A stretch of DNA of 64,000 nt from Spirosoma agri (GCF_010747415.1 NZ_JAAGNZ010000002.1:868001-932000); one strand, 5' to 3'. Numbered from the stretch's first letter, positions 45,672 through 55,955 are shown. Translations and numbers: made by a program. Notes: generated by a model not told the origin, from the sequence alone.

Positions 45672-48062
45672 ATGGTTAGAAACTACCTCAAAATTGCCTG
45701 GCGGACGATTGCCAACCAACGGGTTTATAGCCTGCTTAATTTATCGGGATTGACCCTTGGTCTAACCTGTGTGCTAGTCGTTACGCTGTACCTGAAAAAT
45801 GAAATGACCTTCGATGGGTTTCAGGCTAACGCTGATCGCATCTACCGACTGACAACCACAACAACCAACAAGAGTGGTTCCGAAATCAAAAACCGAACGG
45901 GTAATACCGGGGCCGTTCATGGGCCCGCGTTTGCCGCCAGTATCCCTGAGATTGAGGCTGTGACCCGGATGATGGGTGTGTCGTTTAACGTTCGGCGGGG
46001 TACCGAGGGGTTTTATCAGGATGCTCATTATGTCGATGCTAATTTCTTTCAGACGTTTACGTTGCCGCTGCTGGATGGGTCGCCCCAATCGGCACTCGCA
46101 TCGGCCAACTCGGTGGTCTTGACCGAAAAAATGGCGCAGAAATATTTCGGAACGACGCGCGCAGTAGGTCAACGACTTAGCCTGGAAATCAACGGAAAAT
46201 TCGAACCCTTCACGGTAACAGGGGTTGCGGCTAACCCACGGCCCAATTCGTCCCTGCAAATTGAGATGGTGTTACCGTTCAAGAACTACCAGGACGATCA
46301 GTGGCTTAGTCAATATCTGGCTACCTTTTTTGTGTTACGACCTGGCGCGTCAATCGCACGCGTTGAGCAGCAACTTGAGCGGGTTTTCACGGCGCTGGGT
46401 AAAGAACAACTGACGAAGGCCGCCAAAGAACGGGGATATGAAGAACGGCGACACTTTGGGCTTCAACCCCTGTCGGCCATTCACCTGACGCTTGACTACG
46501 GCGGAGGAAACGAACTGGCGGCTCCCAATACGCCAATGGTACTGTATCTGCTGGGAGGAATTGCGGGGTTTATTCTGCTGATTGCCTGCATCAACTTTGT
46601 CAACCTGACGACGGCCCGGTCGCTGCGCCGAGCGCGGGAGGTGGGCGTTCGGAAGGTGATGGGCGGCCAACGGGGTCAGCTGATCGGGCAGTTTTTGAGC
46701 GAGTCCTTTCTGTTGAGTGCAATTGCTTTTGGGCTGGCGCTGGGACTGGCCCAGTTGGTGCTGCCTTTCTTTAACGCTATTGCCGGAACGGAGCTTCGCC
46801 TGTCGTACCTGCTCGATACGCGCCTGATTGCGCTTTACGTCGGTTTACTCGTCATCACGACGCTGCTGGCTGGCGCGTATCCGGCCTTTGTGCTATCGCG
46901 GTTCAATCCGGTTCGGGTGCTGGCTGGACGGGCTGGATTTCAGGGCAAAAACCACCTCAGTCAGGGATTGGTCGTGGTGCAGTTCGCGCTGTCGATCTTT
47001 CTGATCGTGGCAACGCTGGCCGTTTTTGCCCAGTTTGATTTTCTAACCACTAAAGCGCTTGGTTACAACCCCGAACAACTGGTTCGGATTGAGCTGCCGA
47101 CCATTCGGAACGATAATGATGATCGGGTAAAACTAATTAAACAGAAGCTCGCCAATCAGCCCGATGTAGTTAGTGTGACCGCCAAAGACCGGCTCGATGA
47201 ATACACCACCGTACGGACGGAGGACAAAGAAATCGACGTTAATTACCTGCGCATCGACGAAAATTACTTGCCAACGCTGGGTATCAACCTGGCTGCGGGC
47301 CGTAATTTTTCGACGGCTTATGCGTCCGATACGCTCGACAATGCGCTGGTCAACGAACGTTTTGTTCGGGAAGCGGGCTGGAAGAAGCCAATCGGTCAGC
47401 GAGTTACGTTTCCGGACGGGACGGGTAAGATCTATACTATTGTGGGGGTAGTGCGGGATTACCATTTTTCGTCACTACACGAAGACATCCGGCCACAGGT
47501 TTTCATTGGCGATGCGTCGCTGACATTCGGAGAAATCTGGGTTCGTATACGCCCGCAACGCGTGGCTCAGACAATGGCTATGCTCGATCGCGTGTATCAT
47601 CAGGTCGTTCCGCAACATTATTATCACTACCAGTTTCTCGATACGATCCTTGCCAAACAATACGAACTCGAAACCCGGCTTCGGCAAATCATCACCTGGG
47701 CCGCCGGGCTTTGTCTGTTCATTTCGTGTCTGGGTTTGTTCGGCATTGCAACGTTCTCCGCCGAGCGTCGTACGAAAGAAATTGGGGTTCGCAAAGTGCT
47801 GGGCGCTTCAACGGGTGAGATTGTCTCTTTGCTATCCCGCGATCTATGCTGGCTCGTTCTGTTGTCACTGTTGCTAGCTATGCCGGTGGCCTGGTTATCC
47901 ATAAATCGCTGGTTGGCCACGTATCCATTTCACGTACAGCTGAGTGTGTGGCTGTTTGTTGGGGCGGCTTGCTTTACAACACTTATTGCCTTATTGACGG
48001 TGAGTTTTCAGAGTATCAAAGCGGCTTTGATGAACCCGGTCAAGAGTTTACGAAGCGACTAA
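45672..48062 (+). CDS. MacB/FtsX-like ABC transporter permease
   Basis: 796 residues, start MVRNYLKIAWRTIANQRVY. TM1 is followed by KNEMTFDGFQANADRIYR. The first extracytoplasmic domain resembles that of 3069. First FtsX block about 305 (IACINFVNLTTARSLRRAREVGVRKVMGG), second about 697. The second block has the unusual STGEIVSLLSRDLCWLVLLSLLLAMPVAWLSINRWLATYPFHV. The second extracytoplasmic domain is short. Tail NPVKSLRSD. Confidence 0.94.
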   Translation: MVRNYLKIAWRTIANQRVYSLLNLSGLTLGLTCVLVVTLYLKNEMTFDGFQANADRIYRLTTTTTNKSGSEIKNRTGNTGAVHGPAFAASIPEIEAVTRMMGVSFNVRRGTEGFYQDAHYVDANFFQTFTLPLLDGSPQSALASANSVVLTEKMAQKYFGTTRAVGQRLSLEINGKFEPFTVTGVAANPRPNSSLQIEMVLPFKNYQDDQWLSQYLATFFVLRPGASIARVEQQLERVFTALGKEQLTKAAKERGYEERRHFGLQPLSAIHLTLDYGGGNELAAPNTPMVLYLLGGIAGFILLIACINFVNLTTARSLRRAREVGVRKVMGGQRGQLIGQFLSESFLLSAIAFGLALGLAQLVLPFFNAIAGTELRLSYLLDTRLIALYVGLLVITTLLAGAYPAFVLSRFNPVRVLAGRAGFQGKNHLSQGLVVVQFALSIFLIVATLAVFAQFDFLTTKALGYNPEQLVRIELPTIRNDNDDRVKLIKQKLANQPDVVSVTAKDRLDEYTTVRTEDKEIDVNYLRIDENYLPTLGINLAAGRNFSTAYASDTLDNALVNERFVREAGWKKPIGQRVTFPDGTGKIYTIVGVVRDYHFSSLHEDIRPQVFIGDASLTFGEIWVRIRPQRVAQTMAMLDRVYHQVVPQHYYHYQFLDTILAKQYELETRLRQIITWAAGLCLFISCLGLFGIATFSAERRTKEIGVRKVLGASTGEIVSLLSRDLCWLVLLSLLLAMPVAWLSINRWLATYPFHVQLSVWLFVGAACFTTLIALLTVSFQSIKAALMNPVKSLRSD

Positions 48063-48064
48063 CC

Positions 48065-48092
48065 GTAGAGACGAAAGGGGTTGCGTCTCTAC
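48065..48092. repeat. GTAGAGAC-family repeat, copy 6 (single arm)
   Basis: A 28-bp minimal unit, GTAGAGACGAAAG then GGGTTGCGTCTCTAC: one hairpin arm without the TGCGTCAGCAA core. Confidence 0.75.
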
Positions 48093-48108
48093 ATAAAAAA
48101 CTAAAACT

Positions 48109-50532
48109 ATGCTGACAAACTATGTCAAGATTTCCTGGCGCAATCTGATGAAGAAAAAGGCTTTTTCGTTCATCAACATCGTGGGGCTGGCGGTCGGAAT
48201 GACTTGCTGCATCCTGATTGCCGCTTTCGTTACCGATGAACTGAGCTACGACCACTATCCGGCGCAGGCAGACCGGATGTACCGGGTCGAACTTCACCTG
48301 ACCGAAAACGGTGGGTTTACTGATTTCTCGAATGTTGACTGGGCCGTTGGGCCGGGTATTAAACAGGCGTTCTCGGATGTACAGGCGGCTACCCGTCTGC
48401 TGCCGTGGGGAGAGGTGTTTATGCGCTACGGGGATAAGCAGTTCAAAGAACAAGCCATTGCTATGGCCGACTCTAATTTCCTGGAAATCTTTTCTATTCC
48501 GTTGCTGGAAGGCAACCTGAAAACGGCGTTGGCCGAGCCGGGGACGCTTGTCGTAACCAAAGCCTTCGCGCAGAAATACTTTGGGACGAGTTCGGCGATG
48601 GGGAAGACTATCCTTTTCGGTAAAGAACAGGAAGCGCGCCGAGTGACGGGTGTAATCGACAAAGTGCCCAGCAACACACACTTCCATTTCGATGCGTTTC
48701 TGAGCATGGGTGATCTAACAACAAAATCACCAACTTGGAGCAACGTCGGCATTTACACCTACCTGGTCCTCAACAAAGGAGCTGATCCGAAGAAACTGGA
48801 AGCCAGATTCCCTGAACTGGTCGCCAAATACGTCGTGCCGGAAATCCAGCGGGACATGGGCGTGAGTTTGGCCGACGCGCAGAAGTCGGTGAATACGTTC
48901 CGGTTTTTCCTGATGCCCCTGACTGACATTCACCTGCATTCGGCAACGAAGTATGAACTGGCTGCCAACGGTGATATCAATTCGGTGTATATATTCAGTA
49001 TTTTGGCGGTCTTTATTCTGCTGCTGGCCATTGTTAACTTCACCAACCTTTCGACGGTGGGGGCTGCAAGTCGGTCGAAAGAGATTGGCATTCGCAAGGT
49101 GATGGGCTCGGTCAAAGCCCAGCTGATAAAGCAGTTTTTGCTCGAATCCACGCTGCTCACCTTTATGGCTTTACTGCTGGCGGTTGTTGTCGTTGTGTTG
49201 CTGCTGCCTTATTTCAACCATCTGGCGGGGAAAGACATTTCGGTTAATACACTGCTGACGGTAAGAAATCTGGTTGCCCTGCTGGCATTCGGATTTTTTG
49301 TTGGTGTGCTGGCGGGTGCTTACCCGGCGTTTCTGCTTTCCTTCTCAAAAATTACGGCGGTTCTAAAAGGCGGATCAGCGGTGCAGACAAGCCGTCGCAG
49401 TACCCTCAGAAATGGGTTAGTGATCTTCCAGTTCGCCGTTTCCGGAACGCTGATCGTGGCTACGATGGTGACCTATCAGCAGCTGCGGTTCATGCAAAAC
49501 AAGAAAATGGGTTTTGATAAAGACCAGGTGCTGGTCATTCAGGATTCGTACATGCTGGGACAGAACGAACGGGCTTTCAAACAGCAGCTTCAGAAAGATA
49601 GCCGAGTACTTGAGGCCAGTCTATCGTCCAGTATTCCGGTGGGGGCCAGCAATATGGCCGGAACGCAGATCTACGTCAAACGGGAGAATGGGAAGGAACA
49701 CAACGCCGAGATTCAAACGGCGATTTACCAGGTCGACGAGGACTATTTGAAAACGCTGGGTATGCAACTCAAAGAAGGCCGGAGCTTTTCGAAAGGCTTT
49801 TCAACTGACTCGGCGGCTACGATCATCAACGAGACGGCGGCACGCGAATTGGGTTTGGGAACTGACAGCCCGCTGGGGAAAACCATCGTTCGTTCCGGAC
49901 AGCGCGAGTTTACCATCATTGGTGTTGTCAAAGACTTCCACTATGCGTCGGCGCGGCAGAAAATCGGCCCTCTGATGATGCTGTCAGGGCGTAACTCCGG
50001 GGCCATTATCGTGAAAGTAAAATCTGCCGACGCGGCCCCTGTCATTGATGCATTCAGGAAGCAATGGGACGCCTTTAACCCACCGGCTCCGTTCACATAT
50101 TCGTTTTTGGATGAGCGTTTCGCGTTTATGTACGAAGCCGAGCAGAAAACAAGTCAGCTGTTCACCATTTTTGCCGCGATTTCCATCATTATTGCGTGCC
50201 TGGGCCTGTTCGGACTGGCTGCGTTCACCGCCGAGCAACGCACCAAAGAAATCGGGGTGCGTAAAGTGCTCGGCGCATCGGTCACCAGCATTATCGCCCT
50301 GCTGTCCAGAGACTTTTTGACGCTGGTCCTGATCGCCGTCGTTCTGGCCGTACCCGTCGCGTGGTTTGCCATGCACCAATGGCTAAAGGGTTTTGCCTAC
50401 CGTATTGAGCTCGACTGGTGGATTTTCGCGCTGGCGGGTTTGCTGGCCGTTGCCATCGCCTTGTTGACGGTGAGTTTCCAGAGTATCAAAGCCGCCCTGA
50501 TGAATCCGGTCAAATCCTTGAAAAGCGACTAG
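48109..50532 (+). CDS. MacB/FtsX-like ABC transporter permease
   Basis: 807 residues, start MLTNYVKISWRNLMKKKAF, TM1 with GMTCCILIAAFV. Related to 35828. First FtsX block about 305 (LLAIVNFTNLSTVGAASRSKEIGIRKVMGSV): the ACINF cysteine is absent and TV-G replaces TAR. Second block about 708 with the common AEQRTKEIGVRKVLGASVTSIIALLSRDF. A segment YMLGQNERAFKQQL in the second domain parallels WLLGKNEALFRNLI of 35828. Tail NPVKSLKSD. Only one base separates its stop from the next ATG. Confidence 0.94.
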   Translation: MLTNYVKISWRNLMKKKAFSFINIVGLAVGMTCCILIAAFVTDELSYDHYPAQADRMYRVELHLTENGGFTDFSNVDWAVGPGIKQAFSDVQAATRLLPWGEVFMRYGDKQFKEQAIAMADSNFLEIFSIPLLEGNLKTALAEPGTLVVTKAFAQKYFGTSSAMGKTILFGKEQEARRVTGVIDKVPSNTHFHFDAFLSMGDLTTKSPTWSNVGIYTYLVLNKGADPKKLEARFPELVAKYVVPEIQRDMGVSLADAQKSVNTFRFFLMPLTDIHLHSATKYELAANGDINSVYIFSILAVFILLLAIVNFTNLSTVGAASRSKEIGIRKVMGSVKAQLIKQFLLESTLLTFMALLLAVVVVVLLLPYFNHLAGKDISVNTLLTVRNLVALLAFGFFVGVLAGAYPAFLLSFSKITAVLKGGSAVQTSRRSTLRNGLVIFQFAVSGTLIVATMVTYQQLRFMQNKKMGFDKDQVLVIQDSYMLGQNERAFKQQLQKDSRVLEASLSSSIPVGASNMAGTQIYVKRENGKEHNAEIQTAIYQVDEDYLKTLGMQLKEGRSFSKGFSTDSAATIINETAARELGLGTDSPLGKTIVRSGQREFTIIGVVKDFHYASARQKIGPLMMLSGRNSGAIIVKVKSADAAPVIDAFRKQWDAFNPPAPFTYSFLDERFAFMYEAEQKTSQLFTIFAAISIIIACLGLFGLAAFTAEQRTKEIGVRKVLGASVTSIIALLSRDFLTLVLIAVVLAVPVAWFAMHQWLKGFAYRIELDWWIFALAGLLAVAIALLTVSFQSIKAALMNPVKSLKSD

Positions 50533-50533
50533 C

Positions 50534-52954
50534 ATGATTTATAACTATATCAAAATTGCCTGGCGTAATCTGGTGCGTTACCGGACGTATAGCCTGCTCA
50601 ATATCCTGGGCCTGGCGGTCGGTTTGACATGCGGTATTCTGATTTATCTGACAACGGAATTTCACCTTAGTTTCGACACACATCACGCTAAAGCGGATCG
50701 TATTTATCGCGTCGTCACGCAGATCAGGAATGAGGAAGTGCGTTTCTCGCGGGGAACACCCAAGCCGCTGGGTAACGTACTGCGTCGGGACTATCCGATG
50801 CTGGAGCAGGTCGCCCGCCTGGAGCGTCTGCATAATCGAACCGTCGGTGTAACAATTGCCCGTGGTAATGGGTACACGAAGTTTGACGAGACCAAAACGA
50901 TTTGCTTCGCGGAGCCGCAGTTGTTCAGCATCTTTGATTATGACTGGTTGATCGGTGAGCCAAAATCAACCTTATCGGCCCCGAATTCGGTGGTATTGAC
51001 CGAAAAATACGCGCATAAATATTTTGGTAATGCCAATCCGATTGGCCGAATACTGCGCTTCGATAACCAACTGAATCTGACGGTAACGGGTGTGCTCAAA
51101 GACCATCCGGCCAATACGAATCTCAACTACGAAGCTTATATTTCGTACAGTACCATTGCTGGTATGACGGGAGCCCGTGAGTCGTTGCAAGACTGGACAA
51201 ACGTCAATAGTGAAGCTATGTGTTACGTTGTTGTGCCGCCTGATGTACCCCTTGGCCGATTGGCTGGTGTGTTTCCGGCTATTCAGAAAACGCACTACAG
51301 CTCTGATAATCAGAAGGTCTATAGTTTCGCACTGCAACCGCTCCGCGATATTCATTTTAACACCCAATACGGCGGACGAATGAACAAAACGATTTTGTTC
51401 GCCATGAGCCTGGTTGGTTTGTTTCTGGTGATTTCGGCTTGTATCAACTTCGTCAATATGGCTACGGCCCATGCGCTGAAACGCTCGAAAGAAGTGGGTG
51501 TTCGGAAGGTGATGGGTAGTACCCGTTGGCAGTTGTTCAGTCAGTTCATGGCCGAAACTGCTATCATTGTGCTGATTGCGGTCGTTGTCGCGCTGATGCT
51601 GGCTAACGTTGGGCTTCCAGCCATGAATGGTGCCATGTCGGTGTTCAACGCAAACATGTCGCTGATGGATCTGATGCACCCAGAACCGCTGCTGATTCTG
51701 AGCGCATCGGTTTTGCTGGTTACGGTACTGGCTGGTTTTTATCCATCGCTGATGATGGCTGGCTTCAATCCTATAGCAGCACTGCGGGGTCGGCTAACAA
51801 CGCAGGCGATTGGTGGTTTTTCGTTGCGCCGAGGATTGATTGTTGTTCAGTTTTTTATCACCCAGTTGTTCACTATTGGCGTTGTTGTCGTGATGGCGCA
51901 ACTGCATCACGTCCGGCAGGCGGATCTCGGCTTCAAAAAAGACGGAATTATGCTGGTGGACTTGCCAAAGGGTGAAGCCACTCTGATTGATCCGCTTAAA
52001 CAGGAGACCTTACAGCAGCGACTGGCTCAGGTCAGAGGGGTACGGGAGGTAGCGCTGGGCAATCAGCCGCCCGCATCAGGCAATATCAATCAGTTTCCTT
52101 TTTCGTACGACACGCGGACAAAACCGGAAGGCTTCGAGGTTCAGGCGAAAATTGGTGATCAGCACTACCTGCCTTTGTTCGGTATGAAATTACTGGCGGG
52201 GCGTAATTTTCGCTCGGACGACACGACCAATCAGGAAGTAATCGTGAGCGAAGCGGTCGTCAACCGATTGGGTGTACGTTCGCCCGGCGGTGTGCTGGGC
52301 AAACGACTCCGCATCTGGAATACGGACAAAACAATTGTTGGGGTCATCAATGACTTCTATACCAATTCATTACGGAGCGCCGTAAAGCCCGTTGTTATCG
52401 TCAATGACCCGGTTCAAAACCGCGTAGTTGCGTTGAATGTTAGCGCAGCCGATTTGCCTCAGACCTTGAAAACCGTTGAAGCGATTTATACTGAATTCTT
52501 CCCGGAGCAGGTTTACAAACACCAGTTCGTCGACGAAATTCTGGATGAGTTTTACCGGGGGGACCGCATCATGCTGGCGTTGACGCAAGTGTTTTCGCTG
52601 ATTGCCATACTGATCGGCTGCCTGGGTATGTACGGGCTGGTGTCGTTCATGGTGGAAACAAAGAGCAAAGAAATTGGCGTCCGCAAGGTTTTAGGAGCCA
52701 GTGCTTTTCAAGTTCTCTGGTTGTTTGGTCGTGAGTTCGGTCGCCTGATAGGACTGGGTTTTCTGGTAGCGGCACCACTGGGCTGGTGGCTGATGAATGC
52801 CTGGTTACAGGATTATAGCTACCGTATTCGACTTGAGGGGTGGATGTTTCTGCTGACGATTGGGCTGGCTGTCCTGATCACACTCATGACCGTCTCCGTT
52901 CAATCGTTAAAAGCCGCGCTGACGAATCCGGTAAAGAGTTTACGAACGGAGTAA
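50534..52954 (+). CDS. MacB/FtsX-like ABC transporter permease (GLYG subtype)
   Basis: 806 residues, start MIYNYIKIAWRNLVRYRTY, with EFHLSFDTHHAKADRIYR after TM1. First FtsX block about 302 (ISACINFVNMATAHALKRSKEVGVRKVMGSTRWQL), second about 700 with CLGMYGLVSFMVETKSKEIGVRK, then an unusual AFQVLWLFGREFGRLIGLGFLVAAPLGWW in place of LLSKDFLKLVL. Tail NPVKSLRTE. The start is one base after the previous stop, so translational coupling is likely. Confidence 0.94.
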   Translation: MIYNYIKIAWRNLVRYRTYSLLNILGLAVGLTCGILIYLTTEFHLSFDTHHAKADRIYRVVTQIRNEEVRFSRGTPKPLGNVLRRDYPMLEQVARLERLHNRTVGVTIARGNGYTKFDETKTICFAEPQLFSIFDYDWLIGEPKSTLSAPNSVVLTEKYAHKYFGNANPIGRILRFDNQLNLTVTGVLKDHPANTNLNYEAYISYSTIAGMTGARESLQDWTNVNSEAMCYVVVPPDVPLGRLAGVFPAIQKTHYSSDNQKVYSFALQPLRDIHFNTQYGGRMNKTILFAMSLVGLFLVISACINFVNMATAHALKRSKEVGVRKVMGSTRWQLFSQFMAETAIIVLIAVVVALMLANVGLPAMNGAMSVFNANMSLMDLMHPEPLLILSASVLLVTVLAGFYPSLMMAGFNPIAALRGRLTTQAIGGFSLRRGLIVVQFFITQLFTIGVVVVMAQLHHVRQADLGFKKDGIMLVDLPKGEATLIDPLKQETLQQRLAQVRGVREVALGNQPPASGNINQFPFSYDTRTKPEGFEVQAKIGDQHYLPLFGMKLLAGRNFRSDDTTNQEVIVSEAVVNRLGVRSPGGVLGKRLRIWNTDKTIVGVINDFYTNSLRSAVKPVVIVNDPVQNRVVALNVSAADLPQTLKTVEAIYTEFFPEQVYKHQFVDEILDEFYRGDRIMLALTQVFSLIAILIGCLGMYGLVSFMVETKSKEIGVRKVLGASAFQVLWLFGREFGRLIGLGFLVAAPLGWWLMNAWLQDYSYRIRLEGWMFLLTIGLAVLITLMTVSVQSLKAALTNPVKSLRTE

Positions 52955-53001
52955 GTAATGAAGTGAAAATCAAGTTTCTTCTTATCTAGATCTAAACTAC
53001 T

Positions 53002-53298
53002 ATGGCACACATCGCTATTCCCATCCCGTCGGCACCCGGCAAACAGGACATCGAAATTGACGTGACCATCAACGGTAAAAAGCACGAACTGCACTACCGC
53101 GTCGAGCTTTTCTATTGGGGCGACTGTACCGTACCAACCTTCGACCGGGTGGACTGTCTGCGGGAAATGCTGTCGCAGTACGATCAGGACTGGTCGCTCT
53201 ATTACATCGGCGCGCCAACGGACGATTTTGTTCCGATTGCCTTTATGAAAAAAGGCGATCGTGAGGTACAGCGTAAATTACTGGTTGGAGCCGTATAG
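53002..53298 (+). CDS. Small protein of unknown function
   Basis: 98 residues, soluble, without signal peptide or membrane segment. An alternating hydrophobic pattern in the first half (IEIDVTINGKKHELHYRVELF) suggests beta strands; two cysteines lie in GDCTVPTFDRVDCL; a YDQDWSLYYIGAP segment and a basic end (KKGDREVQRKL) follow. It lies inside the permease run, 47 bp after one permease and 39 bp before the next, with normal codon use for the region, so it is probably a genuine cotranscribed gene. Family not recognised. Confidence 0.7.
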   Translation: MAHIAIPIPSAPGKQDIEIDVTINGKKHELHYRVELFYWGDCTVPTFDRVDCLREMLSQYDQDWSLYYIGAPTDDFVPIAFMKKGDREVQRKLLVGAV

Positions 53299-53337
53299 CC
53301 GATCAACACAGTACTCCATCAATATCAATATAAGGCC

Positions 53338-55743
53338 ATGTTCCGCAACTACATCAAAATTGCCTTACGTAATCTGACGAAACATAAAGCATTCAGCTTT
53401 ATCAACATCACGGGTGTTGCTGTCGGACTGGCGTGTTTTCTGCTCATTGCGCTCTACGTCAGAGACGAACTGAGTTATGATCGATATAACACAAACGTCG
53501 ACCGGATTTATCGGATTTCGCGGACATTCCTGTCGTCGCAGGGAAGCGCTTCGTTGAAGCTGGCGCAGATTGCTCCGCCATTTGGGCCGCTGATCAAACA
53601 GGACTTTCCCGAGGCTGAACAGGTTGTTCGCACCCTCAACAATGGTGGGCTGCTTCGGTACGGCGAACACGCGTTCAACGAACAGGACATGTTCTTCGCA
53701 GAACATAATCTGTTCAAGGTGTTTGATGTTCAGTTTGTGAGCGGCAATCCCGACCAGGCGTTGGTAAATCCATTTTCGATTCTGTTTTCGCGGCCAATGG
53801 CGGAGAAATACTTCGGCCGCGAAAACCCGATTGGTAAGACGGTTCGGCTCGACAACCAGTATGATCTGACCGTTACGGGCGTTTACGAGCCGCTGCCTGC
53901 GCAGGCGCACGTTCATCCCCAGTTTCTGCTGTCTTTTTCTACGCTGAACGACCCGCGCATCTATGGCGCCGAAGGATTGCGGACGAACTGGAGCAATAAC
54001 GCGTTTAACACCTACGTGCTGCTGAAAGCTGGTGCCAGTCCACAGCGGATGGAAGCGGCCTTACCGGCGTTTCAGGACAAGCACATGGGCGCCGGAGAGG
54101 GCAGCAAACCATCGACTTGGTCGGTGCTGAACCTACAGAACGTGGCGGCTATTCATTTGCATTCACACACTGATTCGGAAGTAGAACCAACCGGCGATAT
54201 CCGGTATGTTTACCTGTTTTCGGCTATCGGTTTATTCATTCTGCTCATTGCCTGCATCAATTACATGAATCTGGCAACCGCTCGCTCGGCTGGGCGCGCA
54301 AGAGAGGTTGGTATGCGCAAGGTTGTAGGGGCCTTGCGCAGCCAGCTCATCAGTCAGTTTCTGAGTGAATCGGTCATTGTGGTTCTGTTCGCGCTGGGCG
54401 TTGCCGTAGTGCTGGTTATGCTGTGCCTGCCCGCGCTGAATAGCTTCACCCACAAACAGCTCGATTTTAACCAGCTTGTCGATCCGGTTTTCCTGAGTAT
54501 TCTGATCGGTATTACGCTGTTGACGGGCCTGGTAGCGGGTAGCTATCCCGCGTTTTTCCTGACATCATTCCGACCGCTCGGCGTTCTGAAAGGGCAGATC
54601 ACAGCGGCTGTTCGCACCGGTACATTACGACAGACGCTGGTGATTACGCAGTTTGCCATTGCTGTTGCGCTGATTATCAGTACGGCGGTAGTCTACAACC
54701 AGATGACCTATATTCAGGATTATCGCCTGGGCTTTCAGAAAGATCAGGTTTTGTTGCTACCCGACATTGGTGACTCGACAACGAACTACGAGACGTTCAA
54801 GCAGCAGTTGACCGAAACGGGTGTGGTCGGTGAGGTGGGGCGTTCCTCGCGGATTCCGTCGGGCCGATTGCTGGATTCATACGATGCCGCTGCGCAGAAA
54901 GGAGATAGCCTGGCCCCGATTACGGTCAACCTGCGTCGTTTGCAGATCGACTACGATTTTATTCCGGCGTATCAGATTGGTATGGTGGCTGGTCGCAATT
55001 TCTCCCGGTCTTTTTCCACGGATACATCCATGATCGTACTGAACGAAACGGCGGTCCGGCTCCTGGGCTGGACACCGCAGCAGGCGATTGGCAAGTCGTT
55101 TCGATATGGCCCGACTAAGGGTCAAATTATCGGCGTGACGAAGGACTATCATTTCGAGTCGCTGCATCAGAAAGTAGGTGCCATTGCTATGGTCATGTCA
55201 ACCAAAAACCTCAACTGGCTGTCCGTTCCGATCAAGGGAAACGTTCCCGCTGGTGTCAAACGAGTGGAAGCAGTCTGGAAGCGATTTTTTCCGCAACGTC
55301 CTTTCGATTATCAATTTCTGGACGAACGCTTTGGCCGACTCTATGCCCTGGAGCAAACGCAGCAGACGTTGTTTACGGTGTTTGCCAGCGTCGCCATTTT
55401 GATCTCCTGTCTGGGTTTGTTTGGTTTATCCATGTTCATGGCCGAGCAGCGCACGAAAGAAATCGGGGTTCGTAAAGTACTCGGTGCGTCGGTGTCGAGT
55501 CTGGTTGCGTTGCTATCGCAGGACTTTCTAAAACTGGTTGGTATTGCTATTTTGATTGCGTCGCCGGTGGCAGGCTGGGCTATGGCGCAATGGCTCGATA
55601 GTTTCGCTTATCATACCTCGCTCAGCGTATGGGTATTTGCCTTGGCTGCGGTTCTGGCGGTTGGCATTGCGCTGCTGACCATCAGTTTCCAAAGCCTCAA
55701 AGCCGCCTTGATGAATCCGGTGAAAAGTTTGCGCAGTGAATGA
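53338..55743 (+). CDS. MacB/FtsX-like ABC transporter permease
   Basis: 801 residues, start MFRNYIKIALRNLTKHKAF. It shares with 61369 an LKLA-x-x-APxxxxL-x-x-D-(F/Y)PE segment in the first extracytoplasmic domain. First FtsX block about 303 (IACINYMNLATARSAGRAREVGMRKVVGAL), second about 700 (CLGLFGLSMFMAEQRTKEIGVRK). Tail NPVKSLRSE. Last gene of the long run; after it come a repeat and then a new control element. Confidence 0.94.
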   Translation: MFRNYIKIALRNLTKHKAFSFINITGVAVGLACFLLIALYVRDELSYDRYNTNVDRIYRISRTFLSSQGSASLKLAQIAPPFGPLIKQDFPEAEQVVRTLNNGGLLRYGEHAFNEQDMFFAEHNLFKVFDVQFVSGNPDQALVNPFSILFSRPMAEKYFGRENPIGKTVRLDNQYDLTVTGVYEPLPAQAHVHPQFLLSFSTLNDPRIYGAEGLRTNWSNNAFNTYVLLKAGASPQRMEAALPAFQDKHMGAGEGSKPSTWSVLNLQNVAAIHLHSHTDSEVEPTGDIRYVYLFSAIGLFILLIACINYMNLATARSAGRAREVGMRKVVGALRSQLISQFLSESVIVVLFALGVAVVLVMLCLPALNSFTHKQLDFNQLVDPVFLSILIGITLLTGLVAGSYPAFFLTSFRPLGVLKGQITAAVRTGTLRQTLVITQFAIAVALIISTAVVYNQMTYIQDYRLGFQKDQVLLLPDIGDSTTNYETFKQQLTETGVVGEVGRSSRIPSGRLLDSYDAAAQKGDSLAPITVNLRRLQIDYDFIPAYQIGMVAGRNFSRSFSTDTSMIVLNETAVRLLGWTPQQAIGKSFRYGPTKGQIIGVTKDYHFESLHQKVGAIAMVMSTKNLNWLSVPIKGNVPAGVKRVEAVWKRFFPQRPFDYQFLDERFGRLYALEQTQQTLFTVFASVAILISCLGLFGLSMFMAEQRTKEIGVRKVLGASVSSLVALLSQDFLKLVGIAILIASPVAGWAMAQWLDSFAYHTSLSVWVFALAAVLAVGIALLTISFQSLKAALMNPVKSLRSE

Positions 55744-55771
55744 TCCTGTGCTGTTCCGGCGGTTGTCTTGA

Positions 55772-55849
55772 GTAGAAACGCAACTCCTTGCGTCTCCTGT
55801 GCGTCAGCAAACCCATCCGGTCAGGAGACGCAAGGGATTGCGTCTCTAC
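55772..55849. repeat. GTAGAGAC-family palindromic repeat, copy 7
   Basis: Arms GTAGAAACGCAACTCCTTGCGTCTCCTG and CAGGAGACGCAAGG...GCGTCTCTAC around TGCGTCAGCAA and CCATCCGG. Layout as in copy 1, core in the opposite orientation. Confidence 0.85.
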
Positions 55850-55865
55850 TTTGCACCAACATTAC

Positions 55866-55904
55866 TGTCCGTAACTGGTCGGGAAAATCGTCCATTTGCG
55901 GACA
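55866..55904 (+). promoter_or_regulatory. Paired inverted-repeat activator site upstream of 56010
   Basis: TGTCC-N6-GGTCG (55866-55881) and CGTCC-N6-GGACA (55889-55904), start to start 23 bp. Nearly the same sequence as the pair before 61369. Confidence 0.73.
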
Positions 55905-55955
55905 ATAGGCTTATTGTTAAAAGTATAAGATGTTGATATTTAGGTATTTAATAGT

